From contig DATLRO010000036.1 of NCBI GenBank assembly GCA_035534615.1, positions 1-46,073 of the forward strand: DNA of 46,073 bases, in the 5' to 3' direction. The notes beneath the pieces were generated by a model that worked only from the letters and a program-made list of their open reading frames with translations, was not told the origin of the DNA and did not search any database. The position numbers and the translations under genes were made by a program. This stretch comes from JAGWRA01 sp035534615 (GTDB lineage: Bacteria; Acidobacteriota; Vicinamibacteria; Vicinamibacterales; CAVVIG01). Positions 15,550 through 23,806 of the stretch are shown here, piece by piece. Position 1 is the first letter of the stretch. Each line of letters starts with the position of its first letter.

Positions 15550-16833
15550 ATGCTTCGCAAGTCACTTCTGTGTTCTGCCTCGCTCCTTCTGGCGGCGGCC
15601 TGCAGCGCCCCGCCGGCCGCCGCGCCCGCGCGGGCTTCCGACATCGCGCTCGCCCGGGATTCCAGCATCGTCCAGGCGAAGGTGCCGCCTCACGCCACCC
15701 TGGCCGCGCTGCTGCGCGCCAACGACCTGGCCGAGTCGGTCGTCGCCGCCATCGTCCAGAGCACCCGGGCCGTCTTCGATCCGCGGCGGCTGATGCCGGA
15801 CCACGAGTATCAGATCGCCCGATCGCTCAGCGGCCGGCTTCGCGATTTCCAGTATCAGATCGACAGCGACCGCATCCTGCGGGTGGCGTACCACCCCGGC
15901 CGGCCGGACGATTCGGCCTTCGCCGCGCGGATCATCGAGCTGCCGAGGACGCAGGTGATGGCGGTCGCGGCCGGCGTCATCGATCGGACCACGCCGTCGC
16001 TGTTCGAGGCGGTCGACGCCGCGGGCGAGACCCCCGACCTGGCGATGGCGATGGCGGCGATCTACGGCGGCGAGATCGACTTCAGCAGCGACCTGCAGCC
16101 GGGCGACCGCTTCAACGTGCTGTTCGACAAGGACGTGCGCGACGGCAAAGTGGTCGGCGAGGGGCCGATCGCCGCCGCCGAGTTCGACAACGCGGGCCGC
16201 CGGCTCGTGGCCATCCGCTTCACGCCGGACGGCGGCGAGCCCGGCTATTACGACGAGCACGGGCGATCGCTCAAGCGGTTCTTCCTGCGATCGCCGCTGA
16301 AGTTCGAGCCGAACCCGTTCATCACTTCCGGCTTCTCGCGCGACCGGTATCACCCGATCCTGCACATCTACCGCGCCCATCTCGGCGTCGACTACCGCGC
16401 GCCGATCGGCTCGCCGGTGATTGCGGTGGCCGGCGGGGTCGTGCTCTCGGCCGGATGGGACGGCGAAGCGGGGCGCCTGGTGCACCTGCGCCATGCGGAC
16501 GGGTACGAAACCTATTACATGCACCTGTCGTCGATCGCCCCCGGCATCCGGCGCGGCGTGCACGTGCAGCAGGGGGAGCTGATCGGCCGGGTCGGCGAAT
16601 CGGGGCTCGCGACCGGACCGCACCTGGACTTCCGCATCCGCAGCCACGGCATGTTCGTCAACCCGGTGCTGGTGCGGCGGAGCCTGCCGCCCGGCGAGCC
16701 GATTCCGGCCGCCGATCTGGAGGCGTTCCGCGCGCTCCGCGATCGCGACCTGGCGCGGCTGCACGGTCACCTCCAGCGGCCCCCGACCCTCGTCGCGGCG
16801 GACGAAGCCACGGTCGAGGCCGGGCCCCAGTAA
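15550..16833 (+). CDS. M23-family peptidase lipoprotein
   Basis: The product has 427 residues. The N-terminus (LRKSLLCSASLLLAAAC) looks like a lipoprotein signal with the cysteine at residue 18. A LysM/OapA-like region (VPPHATLAALLRANDL through LQPGDRFNVLFDK) precedes the peptidase domain at about 265-380. In that domain H277 and D281 (HLGVDY) are the first zinc ligands and H325 is in YYMHLSS. The usual H-x-H reads H358-L-D360, so the third zinc ligand is aspartate instead of histidine. The family cuts peptidoglycan cross-links or activates amidases in the periplasm. The start is supported by AGGAAGG about 5 nt before ATG 15550. Confidence 0.88.
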   Translation: MLRKSLLCSASLLLAAACSAPPAAAPARASDIALARDSSIVQAKVPPHATLAALLRANDLAESVVAAIVQSTRAVFDPRRLMPDHEYQIARSLSGRLRDFQYQIDSDRILRVAYHPGRPDDSAFAARIIELPRTQVMAVAAGVIDRTTPSLFEAVDAAGETPDLAMAMAAIYGGEIDFSSDLQPGDRFNVLFDKDVRDGKVVGEGPIAAAEFDNAGRRLVAIRFTPDGGEPGYYDEHGRSLKRFFLRSPLKFEPNPFITSGFSRDRYHPILHIYRAHLGVDYRAPIGSPVIAVAGGVVLSAGWDGEAGRLVHLRHADGYETYYMHLSSIAPGIRRGVHVQQGELIGRVGESGLATGPHLDFRIRSHGMFVNPVLVRRSLPPGEPIPAADLEAFRALRDRDLARLHGHLQRPPTLVAADEATVEAGPQ

Positions 16834-17039
16834 GCGGCCGGCGGCCGGGCGTCCCGGCCGCCGCGCCCGTTCCCCACCGCTCCCGGAGCCGGTTGCGCCC
16901 GATCGCCTGTGTCCCGCCGGCCCGTGCCGCGCGGCCGGGGTGTCGTGCAGGGCGCGGGGCGGCGAGACTATAATGTTTCCGGCCTGTCCCGTGATTCCGG
17001 CCGCCTGAGGGCCGGCCGTTTCCCTGTTCACCGGTTCAT
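16834..17039. other. Intergenic region M23 lipoprotein to serine operon
   Basis: These 206 bp contain a perfect TATAAT box (16969-16974). The rest is GC-rich and I see no gene, terminator with a T-run or riboswitch in it. Confidence 0.5.
16969..16974 (+). promoter_or_regulatory. Consensus -10 TATAAT for DUF1015-serA-serC operon
   Basis: A perfect TATAAT stands out in a GC-rich region 65 nt before ATG 17040. The -35 region (around 16943-16951, GTCGTGCAGG) is poor. It probably drives the three-gene serine operon. Confidence 0.55.
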
Positions 17040-18260
17040 ATGGCACGCCTGCACTCATTCCGGGCTCTTCGCCCGACTCCGGCCGGCGCCGCCCGCGTCG
17101 CCGCCGTTCCCTACGACGTCGTCAGCACCGACGAGGCCCGCGCGCTCGCCGCCGGCAATCCGCTGAGTTTCCTCCACGTCTCGCGCGCCGAGATCGACCT
17201 GCCGCCGGCCACCGATCCGTACGCCGACGCGGTGTACGACCAGGCGCGGCAGGCGTTCGAGCGGCTGCGGCGCGAGGCCCCGCTCCTGGTCGAGGAGCGG
17301 CCGGGCGTCTACGCCTACCGGCTGCGCATGGGAACCCATGAGCAGGTCGGGGTCGCGGCCTGTTACGGCCTGGACGAGTACGAGCGGGACGTCATCCGGA
17401 AGCACGAGCGGACGCGGCGGGACAAGGAAGACGATCGGACCCGGCACATCCTGACGCTGCGGGCGCAGACCGGGCCGGTCTTTCTGACCTACCGGGCGTC
17501 GCCCGAGGTGGACGCGGTGATGACGCGGGTCACGGCGCGGGCGCCGTTGTTCGATTTCGAGGCGCCGGACGGCGTGCGCCACACGATCTGGACGGCGTCG
17601 GACGACGAGGCGGGCGCGCTGGCCGGCGCGTTCGCCCGGATTCCGACGCTGTACATCGCCGACGGCCACCATCGGGCGGCGAGCGCGGCGCGGGCGCACC
17701 AGCAGCTGCGGAACGGAGCGGTGGAGGCCGGGGCGGACGAGAGCAGCCGGTTCGTGGCCGTGGCCTTTCCGCACGACCAGGTGCAGATCCTGCCGTACAA
17801 CCGGCTGGTGAAGGACCTCGCCGGCCTGACGCCCGACGCCTTCCTCGCGCAGGTCGCCGCGCGCTGTACGGTGAAGGACGGCCCGGCCTCGCCCGCGCGC
17901 AAGGGCGAGGTGGCCATGTACCTGCCGGGCCGGTGGCGGACGCTGGTGTTCGACCCGGCGCCGGCCGGCGACGTGATCGGCAGCCTGGACGTGAGCCGGC
18001 TGCAGGATCGCCTGCTCGCGCCGGTGCTGAACGTGGCCGACCCGCGCACCGACAAGCGGATCGATTTCGTCGGCGGCATCCGCGGCACCGCCGAGCTGGA
18101 GCGGGCGGTCGACAGCGGCCGCGCCGCCGTGGCGTTTTCGATGCATCCGGTGGGCGTCGGCGAGCTGATGGCGATTGCCGACGCAGGCGCGATCATGCCG
18201 CCCAAGTCGACGTGGTTCGAGCCGAAGCTGCGGGACGGGCTGCTCACTCACCTGATTTAG
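17040..18260 (+). CDS. DUF1015 family protein
   Basis: This is a 406-residue soluble protein of the DUF1015 family. Typical segments are the N-terminal FRALRPTPAGAARVAAVPYDVVSTDEARALAAGNP, DVIRKHERTRRDKEDDRTRHI, TGPVFLTYR, TLYIADGHHRAASAARAH, VAVAFPHDQVQILPYNRLVKDL and the C-terminal AIADAGAIMPPKSTWFEPKLRDGL. The D-G-H-H motif and the conserved arginines and lysines suggest a nucleotide- or phosphate-binding site, but the family has no firmly known reaction that I can cite. The gene starts an operon: serA begins 10 bp later and serC 18 bp after serA. This placement suggests a role in serine biosynthesis. There is no signal peptide. Confidence 0.92.
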   Translation: MARLHSFRALRPTPAGAARVAAVPYDVVSTDEARALAAGNPLSFLHVSRAEIDLPPATDPYADAVYDQARQAFERLRREAPLLVEERPGVYAYRLRMGTHEQVGVAACYGLDEYERDVIRKHERTRRDKEDDRTRHILTLRAQTGPVFLTYRASPEVDAVMTRVTARAPLFDFEAPDGVRHTIWTASDDEAGALAGAFARIPTLYIADGHHRAASAARAHQQLRNGAVEAGADESSRFVAVAFPHDQVQILPYNRLVKDLAGLTPDAFLAQVAARCTVKDGPASPARKGEVAMYLPGRWRTLVFDPAPAGDVIGSLDVSRLQDRLLAPVLNVADPRTDKRIDFVGGIRGTAELERAVDSGRAAVAFSMHPVGVGELMAIADAGAIMPPKSTWFEPKLRDGLLTHLI

Positions 18261-18270
18261 GGGGGACGCG

Positions 18271-19479
18271 ATGAAAGTCCTCGTCGCCGACAAGTTCGAA
18301 CAGGGCGGCCTCGACGGCCTGCGGGCCGCCGGCTGCGACGTCCTGTACCAGCCCGACCTCAAGGATGCCGCTCTCGAGCAGGCGCTGCGCGAGACGAAGG
18401 CCGCGGTGCTCGTCGTCCGCTCGACGGTGGTGACCGAAGCGATGCTGGAGGCGAGCCTGCTGTCGCTGGTGGTCCGGGCGGGGGCCGGGTACAACACGAT
18501 CGACGTCAAGGCGGCGTCGCACCGCGGCATCTACGTGTCCAATTGCCCGGGCAAGAACGCCATCGCGGTGGCGGAGCTGGCGCTGGGGCTGATTCTGGCG
18601 CTGGATCGCCGCATTCCGGACAACGTCGCCGAGCTGCGTGCCGGCCGCTGGAACAAGAAGGAGTTCTCCAAGGCCCGGGGGCTCTACGGGCGGACGCTCG
18701 GCCTGCTCGGGTACGGCAACATCGGCCGCGAGGTGGCGCTCCGCGCGCACGCGTGCGGCATGCCGCTGGTCGTCTGGAGCCGGCGGTTCGCGGCCGGCGC
18801 CGGGGTGCCCGACGATGTGCCGATGGAGGTGGCGGCGACGGCGGCGGACGTGGCGGCGCGGTGCGACGTGCTCAGCGTCCACCTGGCGCTGACGCCGGCC
18901 ACGCGCGGCCTCGTCAATGCCGAGGTGATCGGCCGGCTCCGGCCGGGCGCGTACTTCGTCAACACGGCGCGGGGCGAGGTGGTCGACTACGCGGCGCTGG
19001 CGGCGGCGGTGCGCGACCGGGGCCTCCGGGTCGGCCTGGACGTGTTCGCGGCCGAGCCGTCGTCGGCGACCGGCGAATTCAGCGATCCGCTGATCGGCCT
19101 GCCGAACGTGTACGGGACCCATCACATCGGGGCGTCGACCGACCAGGCCCAGGACGCGATCGCGGAGGAGACGGTGCGGATCGTCCGTTCGTACATGGAG
19201 ACCGGCCGCGTGCCGAACGTCGTGAACCTGTGCATGCGGACCCCGGCCTCGCACATGCTCGTCGTGCGCCACCGGGATCGGCCCGGCGTGCTGGCGCACG
19301 TGTTCGATCACCTGCGCTCGGGCAACATCAACGTGCAGGAGACGGAGAACGTGATTTTCGACGGGGCGGAGGCGGCCGTCGCGCGGATCAACCTCGACGG
19401 CGCGCCGGCGGACGATCTGCTGCAGACCATCCGGCGCGGCAGCCAGGACATCCTGGACCTTCACCTCGTGGCGATCTAG
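18271..19479 (+). CDS. serA: D-3-phosphoglycerate dehydrogenase
   Basis: The product has 402 residues and belongs to the short SerA type with one C-terminal ACT domain. The catalytic set of D-2-hydroxyacid dehydrogenases is present: arginine in NTARGEVVDY, glutamate in VGLDVFAAEPSS and histidine in YGTHHIGAS. The NAD site is LGLLGYGNIGREVAL. The ACT domain (about 325-402, HMLVVRHRDRPGVLAHVFDHL) may sense serine. The enzyme oxidises 3-phosphoglycerate to 3-phosphohydroxypyruvate in the cytoplasm. A ribosome site GGGGG lies 5 nt upstream of ATG 18271. It sits between DUF1015 and serC. Confidence 0.94.
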   Translation: MKVLVADKFEQGGLDGLRAAGCDVLYQPDLKDAALEQALRETKAAVLVVRSTVVTEAMLEASLLSLVVRAGAGYNTIDVKAASHRGIYVSNCPGKNAIAVAELALGLILALDRRIPDNVAELRAGRWNKKEFSKARGLYGRTLGLLGYGNIGREVALRAHACGMPLVVWSRRFAAGAGVPDDVPMEVAATAADVAARCDVLSVHLALTPATRGLVNAEVIGRLRPGAYFVNTARGEVVDYAALAAAVRDRGLRVGLDVFAAEPSSATGEFSDPLIGLPNVYGTHHIGASTDQAQDAIAEETVRIVRSYMETGRVPNVVNLCMRTPASHMLVVRHRDRPGVLAHVFDHLRSGNINVQETENVIFDGAEAAVARINLDGAPADDLLQTIRRGSQDILDLHLVAI

Positions 19480-19497
19480 ACGCAAGGGAGTGACCTC

Positions 19498-20589
19498 ATG
19501 ACCACCGTCACGCGCATCTTCAATTTCTCCGCCGGGCCGGCGACGCTGCCGCTGCCCGTGCTCGAAGAAGTCCAGCGCGATCTGCTGGCGCTGCCGGGCG
19601 TCGGCATGTCGGTGCTGGAGATCAGCCATCGATCGAAGCCGTTCGAGGCGATCCTCGGGAACGCCGAAGCCGGCATCCGGTCGCTCGCGAACGTGCCGGA
19701 CCACTACAAGGTGCTCTTCCTGCAGGGGGGCGCCAGCCTGCAGTTCTCGATGGTGCCGATGAACCTGCTGCTGCCGGGCTCGACCGCCGACTACATCCTG
19801 ACGGGATCGTGGTCGCAGAAGGCGCTCAAGGAAGCGGGGAAGGTGGGGGCGGTTCACGTCGCGGCGACGACCGATGCGGACAACTTCACGCGGATTCCGG
19901 CGCAGAGCGAGCTGACGCTCACGCCGGGCGCCTCGTACGTCCACATGACGTCGAACAACACCATCTTCGGCACCCAGTGGCGGCAGCTGCCCGATGCCGG
20001 CGAGGCGCCGCTGGTCAGCGACACCTCGTCCGACATGTTCAGCCGGCCGATCGACGTCTCCCGCCACGGGCTGATCTACGCCGGCGCGCAGAAGAACCTC
20101 GGGCCGTCGGGGGTGACGCTGGTCATCATCCGCGAGGACCTGCTGGCGCGGTCGGCCGCCTCGCTGCCGACGATGCTGAACTACAAGGTGCAGGCGGAGA
20201 ACGGGTCGATGTACAACACGCCGCCGACCTTCGGTGTCTACGTCCTCGGGCTGGTCGTCAAGTGGATCGCCGCGTCCGGAGGCCTCGCCGCGATGGCGGC
20301 GCAGAACGAGCGGAAGGCCGGCCGGCTGTACGCCGAGATCGACCGGAGCGGCTTCTACCGCGGCACGGCGCAGAAGGAGAGCCGCTCGCTGATGAACGTC
20401 ACGTTCCGGCTGCCGAGCGAGGCGCTGGAGAAGACCTTCATCCAGACGGCGACCGCGACCGGGTTCGACGGCCTCAAGGGCCACCGGTCGGTCGGCGGGA
20501 TCCGGGCGTCGATTTACAACGCGTTCCCGGAAGCGGGGGTCGACGGGCTGGTGCAGTTCATGCGCGAGTTCGAGCGGACGAACGGCTAG
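19498..20589 (+). CDS. serC: Phosphoserine aminotransferase
   Basis: This 363-residue class V aminotransferase has FNFSAGPATLPLPVLEEVQRDLL at the N-terminus, LFLQGGASLQFSMVPMNLL, DTSSDMFSRPIDVSRH and GAQKNLGPSG with the PLP lysine at residue 199. It converts 3-phosphohydroxypyruvate and glutamate to phosphoserine. AAGGGAG lies 8 nt before ATG 19498. It is the last gene of the operon; no phosphoserine phosphatase gene follows. A GC-rich hairpin lies over its stop codon. Confidence 0.95.
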   Translation: MTTVTRIFNFSAGPATLPLPVLEEVQRDLLALPGVGMSVLEISHRSKPFEAILGNAEAGIRSLANVPDHYKVLFLQGGASLQFSMVPMNLLLPGSTADYILTGSWSQKALKEAGKVGAVHVAATTDADNFTRIPAQSELTLTPGASYVHMTSNNTIFGTQWRQLPDAGEAPLVSDTSSDMFSRPIDVSRHGLIYAGAQKNLGPSGVTLVIIREDLLARSAASLPTMLNYKVQAENGSMYNTPPTFGVYVLGLVVKWIAASGGLAAMAAQNERKAGRLYAEIDRSGFYRGTAQKESRSLMNVTFRLPSEALEKTFIQTATATGFDGLKGHRSVGGIRASIYNAFPEAGVDGLVQFMREFERTNG

Positions 20590-20617
20590 CCCCGGGCTGC
20601 CCTGGCGGCCGGGGGCT
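20588..20617 (+). terminator. Candidate hairpin after serC
   Basis: AGCCCCGG pairs with CCGGGGGCT around a 13-nt loop with one bulge. No T-run follows, so intrinsic termination is only possible, not shown. Confidence 0.3.
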
Positions 20618-20669
20618 GCGAGGTCCGGGCCGATCTCGAATAGGCTGGTGTTCAGGGCCGTAGACGTGG

Positions 20670-20675
20670 TAATAT
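20670..20675 (+). promoter_or_regulatory. Candidate extended -10 TGGTAATAT for desaturase
   Basis: TGG followed by TAATAT gives an extended -10 about 72 nt upstream of the desaturase start. The -35 region is weak. Confidence 0.4.
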
Positions 20676-20747
20676 CGCACGTTTCCGCAACCTGACTGCC
20701 TGCCGGTGTCGGGCCGCTGCCGTGGGATTCACAGACTAGCCGGAGGG

Positions 20748-21494
20748 ATGGATTTGCTGGTGTCGCTCGTATTGACGCTCGTCGCTGCGGCGATTCTGAT
20801 TCAGATCGCGGTGTTCAGCACCACGATCTATCTCCATCGCTGCGCCACCCACCGGGCACTGGTGCTGCACCCGATCGCCGCCTTCGGTTTCCGGTTTGGC
20901 CTGTGGATGACGACCGGTCTGTCGACCAAGGAATGGGTCGCCGTGCATCGGAAGCACCACGCCTTCACGGACGAGGAAGGCGATCCCCACAGTCCGTACA
21001 TCGAGGGCTTCTGGCCCGTCCAGCTCGGCAACGTGTACTACTACATGCGCGAGGCCAAGAATTCGGACGTCGTCGAGAAGTACGCCCGCGACATCAAGGA
21101 CGACGTCTGGGACAAGCTGCTCTTCAACCACGGCCTGGTCGGTCCGCTGCTCGGCACCGTGACGCTCTGCTGGCTGCTGGGACTCTGGTGGGGGCTGGCG
21201 GCCGCCGGCATCCATGCCATTGTCTACGTCTTCGTGCTGTCCTCGTCGATCAATGGCCTCTGCCACCATGTCGGCTACAAGAACTTCGACAACACGGCGA
21301 CCAACCTCCGCTTCCTGGCGCTGCTGACCGGCGGCGAGGGGCTGCACAACAACCACCACGGGTTCCCGCGGAGCCCGAAGTTCAGCTTCCGGCCGAGCGA
21401 GATCGATCCGGCCTGGCCGATCATCCGCATGCTGACGGCGCTCCGGCTCGCCAAGCCCTACAAGACGATCGAGCAGGCGCGCGTGAACGCCTGA
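20748..21494 (+). CDS. Acyl-CoA / fatty-acid delta-9-type desaturase
   Basis: This 248-residue membrane di-iron enzyme has all three histidine clusters: HRCATHR (H-x4-H), HRKHHAF and HNNHHGFP, with an extra NGLCHHVGYKNFDN before the last. Two pairs of transmembrane helices flank them (about 2-24 and 125-165). It should introduce a cis double bond into saturated acyl chains and so adjust membrane fluidity. At 248 residues it is shorter than most members but complete. GGAGGG (20742-20747) is directly adjacent to ATG 20748 and sits 7 nt before TTG 20754, so TTG 20754 may be the real start. It faces pcnB across a strong hairpin. Confidence 0.92.
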   Translation: MDLLVSLVLTLVAAAILIQIAVFSTTIYLHRCATHRALVLHPIAAFGFRFGLWMTTGLSTKEWVAVHRKHHAFTDEEGDPHSPYIEGFWPVQLGNVYYYMREAKNSDVVEKYARDIKDDVWDKLLFNHGLVGPLLGTVTLCWLLGLWWGLAAAGIHAIVYVFVLSSSINGLCHHVGYKNFDNTATNLRFLALLTGGEGLHNNHHGFPRSPKFSFRPSEIDPAWPIIRMLTALRLAKPYKTIEQARVNA

Positions 21495-21508
21495 TCGCAC
21501 GACGGTCG

Positions 21509-21523
21509 TCAATCACCGATTGA
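21509..21523. repeat. Small perfect hairpin TCAATC-ACC-GATTGA
   Basis: A perfect 6-bp stem with a 3-nt loop lies directly beside the long hairpin at 21524-21563. For pcnB transcripts it would be the second hairpin after the stop codon. Confidence 0.45.
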
Positions 21524-21563
21524 GACAGAAGCCGGGTTCGCTGCCGCGAACCCGGCTTCTGTC
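21524..21563. terminator. Bidirectional terminator hairpin, perfect 18-bp stem
   Basis: GACAGAAGCCGGGTTCGC (21524-21541) and its exact complement (21546-21563) enclose the loop TGCC. It lies 29 bp after the desaturase stop and 3 bp after the pcnB stop, between convergent genes. The plus-strand exit reads GTTTC, a weak T-run. Confidence 0.8.
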
Positions 21564-21566
21564 GTT

Positions 21567-22862
21567 TCAGGAGTGGGGTTCGGTCGACGGCCGCCGGCGC
21601 CGCCGGCGCCGGCGCCGGCGACGGGGCTGTTCGGCCTCCTCGGGAGCCCCCTCGGCGCGCGCGCCTTCGAGCAGGCCGTGCCAGAACGCGAGGGCGTCGG
21701 GCGCGCCGCCGTGAATGTCCAGCCAGACGAGCGCGTCGCGGAAGGCGCTGCGATGGAGCACGGTCCGGTGCGCCCGGGGCGAGCCGCCCGGATCCTTGAG
21801 CCGCGGCTGCAGGCTCAGGATCTGGGTGAGGCGCTCGACGTCGCGGCGGGCCAGCGGCAGCACGCCGAGCGTCAGCGGCCCCGGCGTGTTCGGGCTGGCG
21901 CCGGCGAGCCGCCCGGTGTGCGGCGAGAAGCCGAGCGGCACGAGCAGGCTGCCGAGCAGGATCGGGTTCGTGAGCGTGTCCGGGATGTCGTCGAACCGCC
22001 GGCGGTACGCGTCGAGCCGCGCCAGCGACTCCCACAGCGGGCCGCCTGCGCCGCGCTGCAGCTCCCGCGACACCGGCTCCAGCAGGCCCACCTCCGCGAG
22101 ATCCCGCAGCGCGCGCTCGGACGATCCGGCGCGGAGGATCTTGTAGAACTCCTCGATCAGCCGCGGTGCCGCGCTCAGCGCGATGAGGCGGCGCTGGCGG
22201 CCGATGGCGTCGAGGATCGGCGGATCGATCCGGAAGTCGAGCCGCGCGGCCAGCGCCAGGGCGCGCAGCATCCGGACCGGATCCTCCTCGAACCGCTGGT
22301 CGGGATCGCCGATGCAGCGCACGAGCCCGTCCCGCAGGTCCTGCAGCCCGCCGACGTAGTCGATGACCGCGAAGGTCGCGATGTCGTAGAACAGCGCGTT
22401 GATGGTGAAGTCCCGCCGGAACGCATCCTCCTCCGGCGTGCCGAAGGTGTTGTCGCGGTGCAGCGGCCCGTTGTGCGCCTCGCCGGCTGCGTCCACGACC
22501 GGCGGCTCGATCCGCACCTCGTCCGGCGGCGCCTCCGTCTCCTCGCCCCCCGGCTGGGTCGGGCGGCGGAACGTGGCGACCTCGATCGTCTTCGTCCCGA
22601 ACTTCACGTGCGCGAGCCGGAAACGCCGGCCGACGATCCAGCAGTTGCGGAACAGCCGCTTGACCTGATACGGATGCGCCGACGTGCCGATGTCGAAATC
22701 CTTCGGGCGGCGATCCAGCAGCAGATCGCGCACGCTGCCGCCCACGAGATAGGCAATGAAGCTGTGCTGTCGGAGCCGGTACAGCACCCGCAGCGCGTCC
22801 GGATCGATCTGCTTGCGCGACAGGGTGTGCTCGGCCCGCGGAATGACTGTCGGCTCGACCAT
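21567..22862 (-). CDS. pcnB: Polynucleotide adenylyltransferase / tRNA nucleotidyltransferase family
   Basis: The product has 431 residues. The nucleotidyltransferase core has GGSVRD (41-46) and the catalytic D55-F-D57, followed by KFGTKTIEVATFRR, RRDFTINALFYD and EEDPVRMLRALALAARL. This order is that of class II poly(A) polymerases and CCA-adding enzymes. The N-terminal VIPRAEHTLSRKQIDPDALRVLYRL is typical of PcnB, so poly(A) tailing of RNA is the likelier role. The C-terminal 20 residues are an arginine run (about 11 Arg) plus PSTEPHS, coded by a CCGGCG-type repeat; basic tails occur in PcnB. ATG 22862 has TACAAT seven bases upstream and no ribosome site. Confidence 0.88.
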   Translation of the reverse strand: MVEPTVIPRAEHTLSRKQIDPDALRVLYRLRQHSFIAYLVGGSVRDLLLDRRPKDFDIGTSAHPYQVKRLFRNCWIVGRRFRLAHVKFGTKTIEVATFRRPTQPGGEETEAPPDEVRIEPPVVDAAGEAHNGPLHRDNTFGTPEEDAFRRDFTINALFYDIATFAVIDYVGGLQDLRDGLVRCIGDPDQRFEEDPVRMLRALALAARLDFRIDPPILDAIGRQRRLIALSAAPRLIEEFYKILRAGSSERALRDLAEVGLLEPVSRELQRGAGGPLWESLARLDAYRRRFDDIPDTLTNPILLGSLLVPLGFSPHTGRLAGASPNTPGPLTLGVLPLARRDVERLTQILSLQPRLKDPGGSPRAHRTVLHRSAFRDALVWLDIHGGAPDALAFWHGLLEGARAEGAPEEAEQPRRRRRRRRRRRPSTEPHS

Positions 22863-22869
22863 CGCACGG

Positions 22870-22875
22870 ATTGTA
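22870..22875 (-). promoter_or_regulatory. -10 box TACAAT, predicted leaderless start of pcnB
   Basis: TACAAT matches 5 of 6 bases of the -10 consensus and is followed by exactly 7 nt and the ATG at 22862 on the minus strand. Confidence 0.6.
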
Positions 22876-22946
22876 ACACAGGGAATCCTGCCTTCGAGCT
22901 ACAAGCCGGCTGAAATCAGTAGTTTAGCGCCTCGCATCCCGTGTGG

Positions 22947-22952
22947 TAGCAT
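22947..22952 (+). promoter_or_regulatory. Extended -10 TGGTAGCAT, predicted near-leaderless start
   Basis: TGG plus TAGCAT ends 8 nt before ATG 22961. No ribosome site follows. It is divergent from the pcnB promoter 72 bp away. Confidence 0.5.
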
Positions 22953-22960
22953 CCTCGGGT

Positions 22961-23803
22961 ATGTGGCATCGCGGCCTCCCGGCCATCTGTCTGCTCGGCG
23001 TTCTGGCGGCGGTCGGGGCCGTGCCGGCGGCGGCGGCGCCCACGGCCCGCGCCGATCTGGTGCAGGCGCGGTCGCTGTACAACCAGGGGCAGTACGACGC
23101 GGCGCTGCTGGCGGCGGCCGGCGCGGCGGGCGCGACCTCGACCATGCGCGATCAGGCGCTGCTGGTCGAGGGACGGGCGCATCTGGAGCGGTACCGCCAG
23201 AAGCACGATCAGGCGGACCTGGCGGCCGCCCGCGACGCGTTCCGGACGCTGGATCCCGCCCGGCTCGATGCGGGCGACCAGCTGCAGCTCCTCATCGGAC
23301 TGGCGGAATCGCTGTATCTCGACGAGCTGTACGGGCCGGCGGCCGACCTGTTCGCCCTCGCGCTGGACGACCCGGCGCCGATCGCGGCGGCCGGTCACGA
23401 CGTGCTGCTGGACTGGTGGGCGAGCGCGCTGGAGCGCGAAGCGGGGCTGCAGGCCGGCGGTCGCGGAGCGGCGCTCTACCGGCGGATCACGGCGCGGATG
23501 CGTGTCGAGACGCGGATCGATCCGCGGTCGGCGGTGGCGGCGTACTGGGCGGTGGCGGCGGCGCGGGGCCGTGGGGATCTGACGGACGCCTGGAACGGCG
23601 CGATTGCCGCCTGGGTCCGGGCGCCGCTCATGGGCTCGCAGGCCTCGTCGCTGCGGTCGGATCTCGACCAGCTGATGACGGCCGGGATCATTCCCGAGCG
23701 GGCGCGGGAGCTGGCCACGACGCCGAAGGACGAGGCGGCGACGGCGGCCGATCTCCGCGCCGAGTGGGACGTGGTGAAGAAGGACTGGGGCGGGGGGAAC
23801 TGA
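22961..23803 (+). CDS. Exported TPR-like helical protein, unknown function
   Basis: The product has 280 residues. A signal peptide of about 25 residues (GLPAICLLGVLAAVGAVPAAAA) precedes alpha-helical repeats resembling tetratricopeptides: ARSLYNQGQYDAALLAAAGAAG and a following AAARDAFRTLD, then LAESLYLDELYGPAADLFALAL. A periplasmic or envelope scaffold is plausible. ATG 22961 is supported by the promoter box 8 nt before it. It converges with polA, whose stop codon lies only 3 bp beyond its own. I do not recognise a specific family. Confidence 0.65.
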   Translation: MWHRGLPAICLLGVLAAVGAVPAAAAPTARADLVQARSLYNQGQYDAALLAAAGAAGATSTMRDQALLVEGRAHLERYRQKHDQADLAAARDAFRTLDPARLDAGDQLQLLIGLAESLYLDELYGPAADLFALALDDPAPIAAAGHDVLLDWWASALEREAGLQAGGRGAALYRRITARMRVETRIDPRSAVAAYWAVAAARGRGDLTDAWNGAIAAWVRAPLMGSQASSLRSDLDQLMTAGIIPERARELATTPKDEAATAADLRAEWDVVKKDWGGGN

Positions 23804-23806
23804 TCC

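Noticed and set aside
21590..21622. CCGGCG-type repeat in the 3' end of pcnB taken as a separate repeat element
   Set aside because: It simply encodes the arginine-rich tail of PcnB in GC-rich codons.
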